Of a stretch of 64,000 nucleotides of DNA, positions 1 to 13,027 are shown in pieces. Below the pieces are notes generated by a model. It was not told where the DNA came from. It ran no database searches and saw nothing but the letters and a program-made list of their open reading frames with translations. This DNA comes from Triangularia verruculosa (lineage: Eukaryota; Ascomycota; Sordariomycetes; Sordariales; Podosporaceae): NCBI GenBank assembly GCA_033296885.1, contig MU863905.1, forward strand, positions 225,124 to 289,123, given 5' to 3'. The position numbers were made by a program, and so were the translations under genes. The number at the start of each line of letters is the position of its first letter. Position 1 is the stretch's first letter.

Positions 1-3000
1 ATAATGGCGGCATTTTGTCTCACCTCTGCCATACTTACGGATAGGGTCTAGAACTTTTACTCGATCTCGGGCTTGCGCGAGAATTCGATCCTTTGGAGCA
101 TGGTAATTTGCTCGAATCTCGATGCTCGGGAAGGAGCGGGAGGGGTTGGGGGAGGGGAGGTTAAGCCAGATCTGAACTAGTGTCGATCGCCGAGGTTGAT
201 TGACCGGTCTGCTGATGAAGTGGGAGATGGTTAACGACCCCCGTTTCTACATGGCTTCCGGGGGAAGTTCTCCGGGGAGGATGTAAGTTGCCGTTTAGTA
301 CCTAGTGAAGTCAGGTGTTGTCTTTTTTACTACACTAGAGATGTAGTATGAGAGGGAGGGGAAGTGGCAAGCCGTGGGGTGACTCATGATTGGGTGGTCT
401 TTGGTCGCCTTAGAGGGGTGAGGGCGGTCAGGTAGATGCAATAGTGTTGAAAGTTGGAAGAATTGTAGATACCAAGCGAGGGAGGTTATTTTGCTCCCAA
501 GGGGGGAGGTTGAAATCCAAACCACGTGCCTTTGCAACTGATCGACATGTCAAACTCAGCACTCTATCTATTTTATTCTGATGACTGCTTAAATGATCGA
601 CATACTGCCCCCCTCATTCTTTTTCTGTCAGATGAATCACGGTAGCAGTTTGACAGGGGTATGATGGTGGTTTAAAAAGCAGGGAAGTTTTTATTTTTTT
701 GTCTTTCCCACATCGTGGCATGTAAAGGGTTACGGTTACTTTCAACGTTTCTTTTTTGCTGATTGTCGATCTTTGACTATTCTAGAACGATGGGGGAGGG
801 GGGGATGGCAAGCTGTCATTCTCACGCCATGTTGCAGCTTGTCAAGTAGTGGCAAGGTATTATGATAGCAGTCCGATTGTGAAGTTTTGTTTTGATAGGT
901 GTATCACCCTGTCAGTGTGGTATGATGTTCCAGGGTAACCGTCCTCGCAAGAGGGAAAGGAAAAAAGCTTGTTGAAGTGATCATGCAAATTGTTTTCCTG
1001 GATTTTGGCTGGTATGGTAAAGTTGCAGCATGACGACATTCTGCGTGAGTGATGAGAAAGGGAGGGAAGGGAAGGGGAGAGGGGGAGGGGGCTTCGGCTT
1101 CAGCTTTAGGGGCAGTGAAGGTAACGGTGGTGTTACTACCTACCTACACGTGTTAGGTGGTGGTGGTGGTGGCTGGGATTTTGTCTGGAATATTCTGGTT
1201 GGTTGGTGTTCTTTTTCTTTGGTATTGGTTGGGTGGTATCATTTTTGTTGCTGAATGGTTGGAGAAGAATTGACAGGACACAAATTCACGGTGTGCACGT
1301 AAGGGGGCGCTAAACTCCGGGTTTTCTTTTCGAATTCTGAAGATAGGTAGGTACCTATTCTTTCTGGATTTAAGATGCTCGAAACGGTCCGTTTACGGAA
1401 TTGGTTGTGGTTACCTATCTCCAGGGATTGGAGCACCCACGCAGCGATCTCCAATAGCTTCAATCGCCGCAGATGTGACTGGATTCTGGTTCCCCGGTTT
1501 CGACTTTTTCTTTTGCCTCTTCTGCGTGCTGTAGGCTTCGCATGGTGGAGGTGGAATACTACATGCTGTTCTTAGCGAGAAGCCCGAGCCCCGAGGCTTG
1601 GACAGATCATAATGCTGGCTGCTGGGACAGTGGTCGAGACTTGAACTGTTGGTACTGGTTTCAGATAGGGCGGGGAACAAAAGGACTTGCCGCTTGTATG
1701 TGCTCAGTCATGATTGAAGCGCTCTCGACCTTTTGTGGTGGTGTTTTGGATGGGTTGCAATCCAGATTGAGAGCTTTAATGGTAACTGACCTGACCGCTG
1801 CTACACAGCTCAGCTCCTTTCCCTTACTGGGATTTCAGCAGCTGCATTGGGAGGGAGAATCCTGTTTGCGGGGCAACCAGCGGTTACTTGGCAGCGATAC
1901 ATGTGGCCATCTAGACGCATATCTTGTAAGTATGTGCATGCTGTACAGGCCTTTTTGTGGCGTTTGGTGTGTGTCCGGGTGTGTATGGGTGTGTGAAGAG
2001 ACCTTTAAGGTTCTTTCATAACACCATCTTCGCTGGATCGATAACGGGTCCGCGAGTTGGTTTCCAGCATCTCGCACGATCCGGTGCGTGGATTAGGACC
2101 TATCAGGGTCGATCAACTTCCCTGATGGAAAGCGAGTGCCATGGCCGATGGGTGGTTGCCTCCCACCGGCCCCGTTTTGTCGGCAGTAGTTCGTCCCCCT
2201 CAACTGCTGCGGCGTTTCGGCCGGAGGCGAGTTGCATCGGTGCCCGGTGCCGCAGCAGTCCAGTATCAAGCAAACCATGCAGCAGCTGGGATTCCCGGCG
2301 ATCTGGATCGACTCAAGAAATTTCCTCTTGTGTTTCTTGTTGTCCTAATATCTGATGCATGCCAGTAACTTCATGACAACCCCGACCAGACCTGCGACGT
2401 GCATCATGGCTATGACGTGCAGAAAGGGTTCCGAAGGAAATTGGGCGTGAAGGTTTGCCGGTTGTTCTATCAGATAGCTTCGCAAAGACAGGGGCTGGCG
2501 AGAACAGCGCACAAAGCGGTAGGCTCCGTGTTGCATTGATAAGACCCGTGCGAATGCTACCTACCTACCTTATCCAAGTGCGTAGATGCTGTCAGCATTA
2601 AGGGTCATCGTGATTTGTACTGGAGTGTGATGTCATATGGCAGCGATAGATCTGACGGACCAGACTGGGCGAAGACCGAATGATGGCAACTGCTCGCTGT
2701 ACCGATGGCCCGCCCGAGTTGAGGCCAAAGAGTCCAATCCGGCTACCCCTGAACTGGATTCAGATTGATAAGATTTTCGCAAGCTAAAGCACGCTGCAAG
2801 ATAGACTTTAAGATCGAGCTGCTGGATCTGCTCACACCAATATCCCCGGATCTACAACGAGGACGCGTGGTCAGGGTCTGTGAGATACTGCGATGCGGTT
2901 GTGATCGATCCTGCCCTAGTTGCAGGTCTCTCGATAACTTGTGTCGATAATGCCCTTGGCGCCCAAAGTTTAGCATAGCTGCTGTGCTCGACGACTCTTC

Positions 3001-6000
3001 GATGACGACAGTTGGGGTGTGGCGGTCACGTTCTAGGTGGTGTAAAGGGGTGGGGGCCAGGGATGTGGAAGGATGTGGCGAGGTCAGATGCATCCATGCG
3101 AGGCCCAGACTGGTTCTGGCCTATGCCTTGCCTGTTGGAGCCAACCACAATGGAAAGCACCCCTTCCAGTTGATGCCACGGCGGTAGAAATTACCATCCA
3201 CAAACGGAAACTGCCGAACGCTATATTCTATCATCCCTTCAACTCGCCATTGAAACCGCTCTCGTTAATTCCCAGCTTGATATGAAACAATGGGGACAAA
3301 CGTCAGGCTGCCAGTGCCACTCATACAGTGCCGTGTAGCCATCAGAAAAGTTATCAAGGGAGATGGTGGGAGGATATGCACCACATGGAAGACGTGGCGA
3401 GAGTTCCGTCCAGTCGAGGGACAAGGTCAACGGTGAGAGACAACTGGCGATACACAAAGCAGAGCGGGCCGCAACGAAACAAGGGGTCAGCTTAGTGTAA
3501 CGGTCTGCAAGCCTTGCCCGTCCTGGAAGGCTGAATGTGAAGGCGCCGAGAAATGTCAACCAATATCAAGGCTGTAATGACTTGTAGATAGCTCGTGGAT
3601 TGTGATACGGCCTGACATCCGAGAACACTAGGTAACTGCCAATCGATATACTTCATCGGATGGTGTCCACTCCTTGATGCAATAATAGAGACACCGAAAG
3701 CTCGACCACCGACGGACGACTGCACAGTTGAGGCACTGCGATTCGACTGTCAGTGATTGGAAAAAGCAAGGAGAGGCAACCCTGCTATCCGTGTTGACTC
3801 GATGTGTGTTGACAGATATCGGCCCGGATGATAGCTTTGTCATACAGACCCAGGATTTACGAGCACAATTGAGTTGTTTGTGCGGAAACCCGCTCTGGGA
3901 ACAAGTATTCAGAAGACTTGTGTAATGTCAATGCGGACGTTGGAGGGACAAGGAACTGCTAATCTCGTCATTGTCTCAGCTCCTCGCACTCGCAATCGCA
4001 CTGGTACGGCTGGACTGCAAGATAGATATCATCTTGCGCAAAGAGAACCATTTCCAGAACGTACTTGGAGCTTGGATGGTGTTCAATTCATTTCGGGCCT
4101 TCCAAGAGAGCGGAACTTCATATGCGGCAGTGACTAATCAGACCAGATGGAAATCGTGCATCTGAATCGGCCGGGTAAGAACGAGTCCCCCGCAATATAA
4201 CCTCCCCATGCAGGGGACTTTGATATTGCAAACGGGACAAAGACGCTGTCAGTCTGGGGGTGTAGACGATGGCGAGATGAAGGCCTTCCTGGGGACAAAG
4301 TGTTGGGATAACTTGGCACTCCGGCAGAGAGCATCTCGTCCAGCGCAACGCGACATCTGTGGAAGTGGTGAAACGATCGCGGCGTGGGTCCACTTTTAAC
4401 CGCAACTTGTGGCCGGCTTTGAGGACGCGGGAGCACAAGAAGCATCAGGCCATTCGAATGCGTAGGTTTCGGCGTGACCGGTGATTCTTGTAGAGTTCTA
4501 TATGATGTGTCAACGATGCCATTGACGAGATGGCGGGAAGCGTGAGCCCGGCCCGTTATAGCCGGCACAGACCCGCGGAAATGTGGTGGTTGTTGATGGT
4601 GGTGATATCAGCAGTGAAAAAGTTCCGAATCCCAAGATAGCCAGGCTTGATCTAAAGACACTCCCTGAGACGACGAAAGGCTCAGGGCAATGCTAGTGAA
4701 CAGGATGCCGCCGGTTTCGGGTCGGATGGCATATTGAACGGATGTCACCGTGTAGATAGAGACCTAGGTCTGGTTCTAAACCATGCTACACAGTCCTCTC
4801 ACTATGAACTTCTCATCTTCAGCGACCGTGAAACTGCAGCCAAGGATGAACATCTTGTCAGGACTGGTAATCGTGTAGCCGCGCGCCTGAGTTGCCAGGC
4901 TGAGTTTCAAGTGCCGACCTGAGGCAGGAAAGCCTCCAGGGCACAGTGTCGCTAGATCCCCACGGAGGTCCGGACCGTGTTTGTGAATCGGGGACTAAAG
5001 CAAGTGGTGAATGCCAAAATGTACGGAAAAAGCACGAGGGCATGTTGATTGTATCTCCGGCCACGGTAGTTGGGAATGCGACAGTTTGCGGCCATTGTTC
5101 TTCTCGCCGGATCCGTTTGGAAGGACGATGCCATGGGGTGATAACAACACATATGTTGGTGCCGGTGCGGTTGGCAATATACGGATCACTCGTGAGATCT
5201 GCCGTACCAGAGAACCGAAACGCCGCTGAAGGAGTATCTGATGTGGGATCTGTTGTGTTGAAGCTTGGCGGTGATGATTTGCAGTGTGTGCAGGGGCAGG
5301 CCTTGAAGATGTGGTCTGTGCACGATCGACCGTTTGGGAGGGGCGGGCAAGCTAGCCCCTTCAAGCTAGCGGCTCCGGGGTTAGGGCTGATTCAAGGCGC
5401 GTTTCTGAAGCTTGGCATCAACGTCAACTCGACAACGCAACAACATCTTACTGTACCAGCACAGCGATACCAGCCTGAAGACGAACGTGATTGACCGAGT
5501 GGAACACCAGATGACCATTCGATTGCACAAACCCAGGCAATGGACCCTAAACTCACCACGACTTGGGCCTTCTCGAACGCGGCTGCTATGCGGCACCAAA
5601 GCTGCGGCACATCTGATCCGGTTACCTTTTGCTGATTCCTGGGTTGCATTTACGACGCTGTCTTCAGGAAGCGAACTGCCTGTTGGGATGGGTCCCAAAT
5701 ATCAGGTTGCCGGTTTTTCGATCGCGGACAGCGGCGGGCTCCCTTCTGATGCCGCTCGCCTGATGGCCGCTTCGTTGTGCAACAAGTTCGCGTCATGGAC
5801 CGGCTCGAGATAACGTGCAGCTCTTTGTTTACAGAAACGCTCCAGACGATGCCTAGGCAATCTCGCTGATATTGAAGTATTGGGAACGACACTAACAATA
5901 GCATCCCCACAGCTTGGTTCTATGCACGAAGGCTGACTTTAGCCTATCCGACAGTTGGCTATCGCAATGCCTGTCTCGAGGAGTTCCCGGACTGTCGGCC

Positions 6001-9000
6001 GAGTCTTCTATGTTGTGCTCTCGCTGCCCGTGCCCCTGTCCCGCACCTGCGCTAGAGGTTTCTGGGTGTCATTATGCGGCATGGCCGTGGGAGCAGAGCA
6101 ACATCGCGACATGGACTCTGGCCGTCTTTGCTGCACAGTTCCCGACATTCCGGCCTGCATGCAGACGAGAACGATGAGGGGATTCATTATGGTCTATTCT
6201 CCAGCACTCTGGGCGCCGGTAACACAATAAGGCCGCGGCCCATCAGAACTAGTCCACCGCATCGCTACGTCGCTGCATCTCAATACGAGCAGCCAAGGAG
6301 CCAATGCCGCTATCCCTATCACCACCGAGACACCAGCCGCCCCTTGCACAAGGCAACAGACTGCAAGTTCTGTGTTTCTCTCCATGCTGTATGCATGTCC
6401 TTATTTGGTATCCTCCTCGCCAGCCCGCCATATCGTGATGAGAGCACCCGTTCGTCTTACATGACACCCTTATTGTCTGCGTCTGTCGTGCACGGTTTCG
6501 CCCACTTTTGGTGGACCTAATCTCAGTCTTGTCATGATCTAACTCGGATGCTCGCAGAAACCACCACCTGACCATCTTGGGTGAGGCAAGATGAACTGTG
6601 TGGTTTCTTGATGGAGCACAAATCCAGTCTCAGGGGAGCGGCAGATCGACTTGCTGTTGCAACCCTGCTCCACGATTTCCCACATGCGATGGTCTGTGCA
6701 CCAACATGATCCGCAACAGATCGGCCAAGACAGCATAGAACCTTGGAAGATATGAGGTCCCCCTCCCATGGGTCTGCTCCTCTTCACGAACAAGCATCCT
6801 CGCTTGTGGCTACCAAGATGGGAACTATGAGGCACGACAGTCCTGGCTTAGCATGTATGTATACATGTTGATCATCCACCAGGGTATTCCAATATCGACA
6901 CAGTACAGTACATGCCACGACATATCTAGACCCATGTCCCTTGCCTTGGTATTGGCTTGCCCGGTTCACTGAAGGGAATAATTCACGCTGGCTGTCGCCA
7001 TTTGAGCAAGGAGGAGGCCTCGTTTTCCGGCCGCTCATATCAAAAATACACCAAAAATTGGTCAAATCAGGGGGTTCCTTGTCCAAGTAAGACCGGAACG
7101 AATATGTTCCCCTTGCTAGGGCAGTGAACGAGGTTGAGACGCTAAGGTAGTGTTCAACTTATCGTTTGTCAGGCCGACAACCCCCCGTTTTAATATCTCT
7201 GGCTAATATGCAGTTGACGGCACTTGATTGGGGCTCATCCACACCTCCTAAGAATCTCATCCCGACCAGGTTGATGGGGGCCGAATCAGAAGGCTCGCCG
7301 CTTCAGGAGAGCGTGGTATCCCGCACCCTCCGCAGCAGCTTCCAAGACAGGAACCAGGCGGCATAGCGTTGGAAATCTTCCGATGACACTTTAGCCCCGC
7401 TTGCTCTGGGAGGAGACCCCTTCCCCTCCTTCCCGGATGGCCCTTGGGCAGTCGGAAAGATCAAAGGCTTGGCGCTGCGCGTGATAAACGCATCTTATAC
7501 AACCCCCACCCTGCTGTCCAATCTGATACGCTCGTTCGGCATGGGGAGAATTTAAGCAGTGTGGATGCGTGACGCCAAGAAGGGGGTGTTCAAAGAGCTT
7601 ATTTTCTTTTTGGCAATATACGCCATGCTGCGACGGGTGGTCTCATCGAGCTGACCCCGTTCTACAGAGTCTGGACCTTGGGAGGTCAGTTCGTTGGTTG
7701 ATACTATCTCACCGGCTCAAGTCACCAAGGCCTATTGGTAGATACTGGCCTCGAAAGGCGTGATGTATCTTTCTGTGGGGTACTGAAGATGTTTTCGTGC
7801 GGTTCTTTCGGGGTGCTCAAGACCACCGAGCACTTGGGCCAACTATCAAAAAAAGCTTCCAGTCGGAATTGAGAACGAAGCCAAGAATCGCCCGAGCCAA
7901 GCTGGTTTGTTGTTTTCTATCAGAAAATCTATGACCAAGAAGGTTAAGAGAATAAGTTGTGAACCGGCGTCGAAAGCTTCCATCACGAAAGAGCAAGCGG
8001 AAGTATGGCCTCTGCCCCCCAGGAAAATGGCTGTGCCTCCGCCGCCGAAGCCAAGGTAGGTAAGCTCGGGTCTGGTCCAGTCCATTCTCCTGGGAACCGG
8101 CCTCGCCCGTAAGCAGCATCACGGCCTACCTTTTCCCCATCTTCCATTCAGACTTCAAAACACAACCACATTTGTGTCCTGCGCCGCAAAGGAATGAACT
8201 TTTGTTGTGTGTTCTGGTGATATCCGGGGGGTCAACTGCCGCCCGTGTGGTAGATACTGCTTTCTTTTTGAGTACCTGCACTCTCCGCTGTGTGTGACCA
8301 AAAACATGTCAGCAATTTGACTTCTACTACTTCATTGGCTTTGCAATGATACAACAGGACCGAAAAATGCACGTCATGACGACAATAACAAAACAGATAG
8401 AAAATATCACTCGATTTCCTCTACCCAGATCTTGAGCTGAGAGTGTCTGGATTTCCCCTTTTTCCAGGTTGACCAAAAAGCCAACGCACGAGGGAAATTA
8501 AATGGAGAAACTACAATGTTATAGACCTGAGGTAAGGTATCTCCTACTTTTCGCTATCAGGGTACTGACTGAAATAATAGCAGTAGTGCCTAAATCATTT
8601 GCGCTGCTAGACCCAGTTGGAAGAGCTCTTTACCTCAAATTCCATGACCAAGACCCGTCCCGTATCAACAATAAACTCCAGCCCTGAGTATAAACCCGAA
8701 AGAAAAACGCAAGTCCCCTGGAAGAATACGAAAGAGCCTTTTCCTGATATCCCCCCATGTCCGAGCCCGTTTTCTGTTCAATTGTCCATTCCACCGTCCC
8801 AGCTGCTCCAGCCAATCTCCCTTGAGAAGTGAACAACAGAAGCGAAAAATTAACAATACAACAATACAACAATACAACAGTATCCAAAACTGAATATCCA
8901 AACCTGCCACCCCTCATCCCCTCATTCCATTTCTCTTTTTCTTCTTATAGAATCATTGTCGTAGCTGGCCGGCCGGCCGTAAGCATCATGAAACAAAAAC

Positions 9001-9042
9001 AACTCCTAGGCCAGACAAACAACACCACTCACCTCTCCGTCC
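1..9042. other. Gene-poor stretch, no supported gene
   Basis: No reading frame here has a recognisable domain, a family-like composition, or exon pairs joined by plausible fungal splice sites. The longest open frames (about 130-180 codons near 1.5-2.0, 4.9-5.8 and 6.1-6.5 kb) overlap open frames on the other strand, and several begin only at TTG or GTG. Base composition is mixed rather than strongly AT-rich, so it does not look like a heavily RIP-mutated transposon. Visible small features are GGT/TGG-rich sequence near 1153-1175, TACC/GGTA tetramer runs near 1136, 1344, 2558 and 8055, and a 9-bp tandem repeat near 8853. It lies downstream of the transcription factor gene, so it may hold its 3' UTR, regulatory DNA for a gene off the left edge, or unrecognised ncRNA. 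Confidence 0.6.
8853..8879. repeat. 9-bp tandem repeat (ACAATACAA)x3
   Basis: Three head-to-tail copies of the 9-mer ACAATACAA lie about 170 bp beyond the stop codon of the transcription factor gene, probably in its 3' UTR or just past it. This is a short simple-sequence tract with no function that can be read from the sequence. Confidence 0.8.
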
Positions 9043-12000
9043 TTACCTCACCCGATCCCCATGGCCCTGCACCACCCCATCCTTCCAATTCTTCCCCAAC
9101 TGCTCCAGCTTCCTCTTGATCCCATCCCCCACCCTCGAACTAGGTCCCGCATCAATATTCTGAATCGCATACTTTAGTATATCCCCTGATGACTCGCCTA
9201 ATTTACTTTCCCTCGTCCTGATCACCACCCTCCCCCCCTCCGCCCCCGGCCTCGTCAGCGCCAGCACCGTGCCATCCTCCCACAACATCGGCACCACCCT
9301 TGACTCCTCCTCCATAGTAACTTGATCAATAACCACCATCTGGTCCCCCCCTCCTCCCACCACCACCGCCTCTTCCGTGCCGCCCTGCTTCTTAATGATG
9401 GGCGACGTCGGCCCAACCTCCCCATCCACCACTAACCCCGGATCCTGTCCCCATGTCAAGCTCATGGCCCACAGCACCATCGTGGCCCTATACATGGCCG
9501 CGCTCCACCACGCCGGCCGCCGATTGTCCGGCATCGACTTCAGCAACCTGAACACCTGCCCACAGTGGAAAATGGACTCCTCCTTCTCAAAGATGCACCT
9601 CTTTGACCTCAGATTCAGATCCCATGACGACCCGTCAAATGCTTCCTTTCTAGCTAACCGCTCAATCTCGGGAAAGTTCGTTCCGGCGTTCAAGCAGATG
9701 AGATGGTACAGCACCAGATTGCATCTCGTAATCGGGCAGTTTGCATTCTTTTGCAAATAGGCAGCCGTCATCTCATACCACTTGGACAGCAGAGTCTGCA
9801 CCTCGCTCATCCGGTCCTGAGTAGAAGATCTGGTGATGGTTTTCGGCTGCTGGTTAGCATGGTGGTGGTTGTGGCGTAACCGAGAGCTGTGGTTCGTTCC
9901 ACTGTACACGTCCGAGAAACACGACAAAACCTGGCGGAGGTGGCAGATGAGGGATTGAATAGGATGGAGCAAAAGTCTAAGCTGCTGCGGGGAGAGACCA
10001 CCAGGGCGGTTAGACAGGTTGTTATGCAAGAAGTCTTGAAACAAGTCGCAAAGGGAAGGGTTCACGCCGCCAACGTCGAATAATTGAGGGTGGACGTTGG
10101 CGCTAAAACCGTAGACCGATTTCATCATGGTGAACCAGGCACCGGCTGTTGAACTTTGCCAGAGAGGCTCGGGGCCGGGGAGAGGGCATTTGAGTTCGGT
10201 GATGGCAAATAGTGGCGTGACGTCGTGAAAAAGCGACAGCTCTTGGTCGAGCATGACATAGTTGTACACCAGTCTGTTTTTCCTTTCTCGTTCGACCCAA
10301 TTGTGCCATTCCAGGTCAACGTCGCTTTGCTCGTTGAAAACCGGAATCATGGCCGGTTGAGGCTCCAACATGCCTGCGTGTTTAAGCATCTTGCAAGCGC
10401 GAATCAGCCTTGTGCCCAACACAGACAAAAAGAAAAACTCACTGAAATGTACATCCCCCGCTGACCCATCGCAATATCCATGAGCCACTTGTCACCACTC
10501 CACGCACCGAGCACTAGGAAAAGGAGGGCACATCTCAATGCAATCGGGTCGGCCGACAGCTCCACATCCTTTTCCACGATGTCAAACAACGAAATCCGAC
10601 ACGTTTCCGTCAGACCTGCCGAAAGGTATCGCGCCTCAGCCATGGGCATCGCGGCAGCCCCCTGAGCAATCATCAAGAGAATCAGCAGCGTCGACGCCGA
10701 GTCATTCTGCAGCATCTCATTCGGATCCACGCCCCCAGTAACCAAGGGGTAATACACCGACAAGCTTCTCACGTAGCTGCTGAGGAAATGCTCCAAGATC
10801 TTGGACGGCGGTAGCACAATGTAGTTGAAATTTGATGCTTCTCCCGAGCTGGAATACCCCGACTTGTGCGAGTACCCGTTGATGCTGCTGCGATGAATTT
10901 CGAGCGCCTTCTGAAGGAATCCCTGCGTGATGGCAAGCAGCTTGTCACGTGTGCGGTCCTTGATTGGGACCACTGAACCCAAATCAGCCGCATCTGAAAC
11001 CTGATCCAGGTATTTCTCCAGCGAACTCCACGTCCCTTCCTGTTTTGACTTTTTCTCCAGGCACTCGAGATGCACAATCGCCGTGCGCGGGCAGCTGGCT
11101 GTGGACATGAGCGGTAGGCATCGCGCTAGGTTCCATGCGCCCTCAGCTGCCTGCACAACCTCGAATTCCGGGATGGAGCTGTCAGTCGGCAGTGCCGACA
11201 TGGACAGGTCCGCGTGGTGTTGCTGATGCTGCTGATGCTGCTGATGCTGCTGATGCTGCTGATGTTGCTTCATGCCACCTTCAAAGTCACCTGCCGAGAT
11301 GATGCTCGTGTCTCTGGTATGTACAGACGCCCGTGACGAGGATGCTGTCATTGGTTCTGATGCCGCCGCAGATAAATCACCGAGCGAAGAAAAGTCCATC
11401 GAGATATCGCCCCGTGCCAGTGGGATGGTCCCCGGGTCAACGACGCCCATGTCAAATTCGAGCGAGTAGTCATCCCAGGTGTTATTGAGGAAGAAGCCCT
11501 GGTCCTGCATATCAGCGCCCATACCGTGCATGTAGTCGTCCATAACCATATCAGCCCGTGCATGTGGCGAAGGAAAGCCAGTTGGACTGATGGGCTGGGA
11601 GACCATGGGAGACTTCAGGGAAGGACGATGTGGCTTCGTGTCTACTGTGATGATTGGTTCCATCTTTTCTTCCATCTTTGGCCGATTTCCTCTCATGACG
11701 TCCATGATCGAGGGGTCGATGGTCTGGAGCACTGGTGGTGGTTGCACATGGCCAAACGGAGCGGTGGGATACCCAATGTACTTGGCAACAACCGCTGCCT
11801 GCTGGGCCACAGCAACACTGTGTTGAGCATGTGCGTGAGCATTTGCCTGTTGAGCACGGAAAGCAGCCTTGGACGACCGTCGGGCAAATCGAGCCTCGCA
11901 GTTGAGGTTCTTCTCACTGCATCTGCTGCATGGCACCTTCTTGTCACATGCCGTCTTCGCCGTGGCGCAGTTCTGACACGAAATGGGCTGTCGCCCCACA

Positions 12001-12393
12001 ATAGTTGGCATTCCTCCTGTGCTGGGATCCACAGTGTGTTGCTCGTGGAGTGTACTGATGTGTCTCTGGAGTAGGTCTCTGTTGAGGGTTGAGGTCAGCT
12101 TCAGGCTTGGTACAGGACTGACAGGGTGGCCAGATACTTACCGGCGGGAGAAGCCTAGCCCGCAAAATCGGCAGAGAAATGGTTTGATATTGGTATCTAT
12201 GGGGTCCCCACGCCGTCAGTATCCTATATCTCTATGCTGCCGACTGGAATAGGATGGACTTACGGTTTGGGATGTGTCTTTCAAGGTGCTCCTTGCGAGT
12301 AAACGCCTTCCCACAGTAAGTACAGAAAACTTTATTTGGGTTGGCTGGATCGGCAGCCCCTTTTTCCTCCAGAATAGTATTTTCCTGATGCAT
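9043..12393 (-). CDS. Dual C2H2 + Zn(II)2Cys6 fungal transcription factor
   Basis: Probable nuclear DNA-binding regulator of 1055 aa. Four exons are proposed: 12393-12264, 12196-12142, 12078-10443 and 10389-9043, with introns of 67, 63 and 53 nt that have canonical ends and keep frame. Two C2H2 fingers sit at the N-terminus (ligands C24, C27, H40, H44 and C52, C55, H68, H73). A Zn2Cys6 cluster follows at about residues 96-122 with the standard C-x2-C-x6-C-x5-C-x2-C-x6-C spacing. A His/Gln tract lies at about 333-348. The C-terminal half, from about residue 490, resembles the fungal-specific transcription factor middle-homology domain. The start leaves only 23 residues before the first Cys and is the first ATG in frame. 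Intron 1 splits the codon of H44, a zinc ligand. C2H2 plus C6 proteins are known in ascomycetes, but I cannot assign a target pathway. The family call is firm; the third splice site is the least certain. Confidence 0.9.
11219..11268 (-). repeat. Trinucleotide repeat encoding a His/Gln tract
   Basis: A CAG/CAT-type repeat inside the transcription factor gene encodes a regular His-Gln-Gln pattern, about five units, at residues 333-348. It lies between the DNA-binding region and the middle-homology domain. The near-perfect nucleotide repeat suggests that its length may vary between strains. Confidence 0.85.
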
Positions 12394-13002
12394 CGTACTG
12401 AGTGATGCCCACTGCTGGTGACACCCCCGGGTGAAAGGTTCAGGTTCACTGCTGTGAGTAGTGCTGTGTGTGTGTATCGAGAGCGGGTGGATGGTGACGA
12501 GTTGCTGACGCCCCTCTGATCTTGTTCGACGATGGGAGTGAAGGAGGAGGAACAACAGAGACTGGAAACTCGCAGCAGAACAAAGGGCCGAGACCCGTGG
12601 CAACCTGAGCAAGGGCAGGAGAGCTTAAAGCATATGCAGGTGGTACCGATCTTGGTCGTTGCTTCCTCCTGCAACGGGGGAGATCGGAGTTTCTTCTTCG
12701 GGCGGGGAGTTTAGGTGAGGAAAGTGTGGTTTGGTGAACCGGATGCTTTGTGAAATACGTATAGATTTGCAAGACACCCTTCATCGCCCATACAGTCAAC
12801 ATGCGGGGGAAGCTGAGCTCATAGGGTCGTGGAGGTACAAGAGAGGAAGCGACATGGTTTGTGGTTTATGGGAAAAGGCAGGGTAGGGGTGGGTAGGGGG
12901 TGGGTAGGATGCGTTCAACGGCAGGTAAGACCTCGTAGGTACATCTCTTCTTGGCAAGACGAGAACTTTGTGTTCAGTCTCCATCCGACGTGCTGCTCAT
13001 CC

Positions 13003-13027
13003 AAGGTACCAAAAGACGAGGTACCTT
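13003..13027. repeat. Small inverted repeat (8-bp arms)
   Basis: AAGGTACC and GGTACCTT form perfect 8-bp arms around a 9-nt spacer, about 600 bp upstream of the transcription factor start codon. It could form a hairpin or be a palindromic binding site. The arms are short enough to arise by chance. Confidence 0.5.

Noticed and set aside
4858..5494. Two overlapping open frames of about 170-180 codons on opposite strands
   Set aside because: One begins only at GTG and the other at TTG, neither has a domain, and no splice partners were found. In eukaryotic DNA this is most likely chance.
9377..9760. A plus-strand open frame opposite the transcription factor's C-terminal exon
   Set aside because: It is a shadow of the well-supported minus-strand coding sequence.
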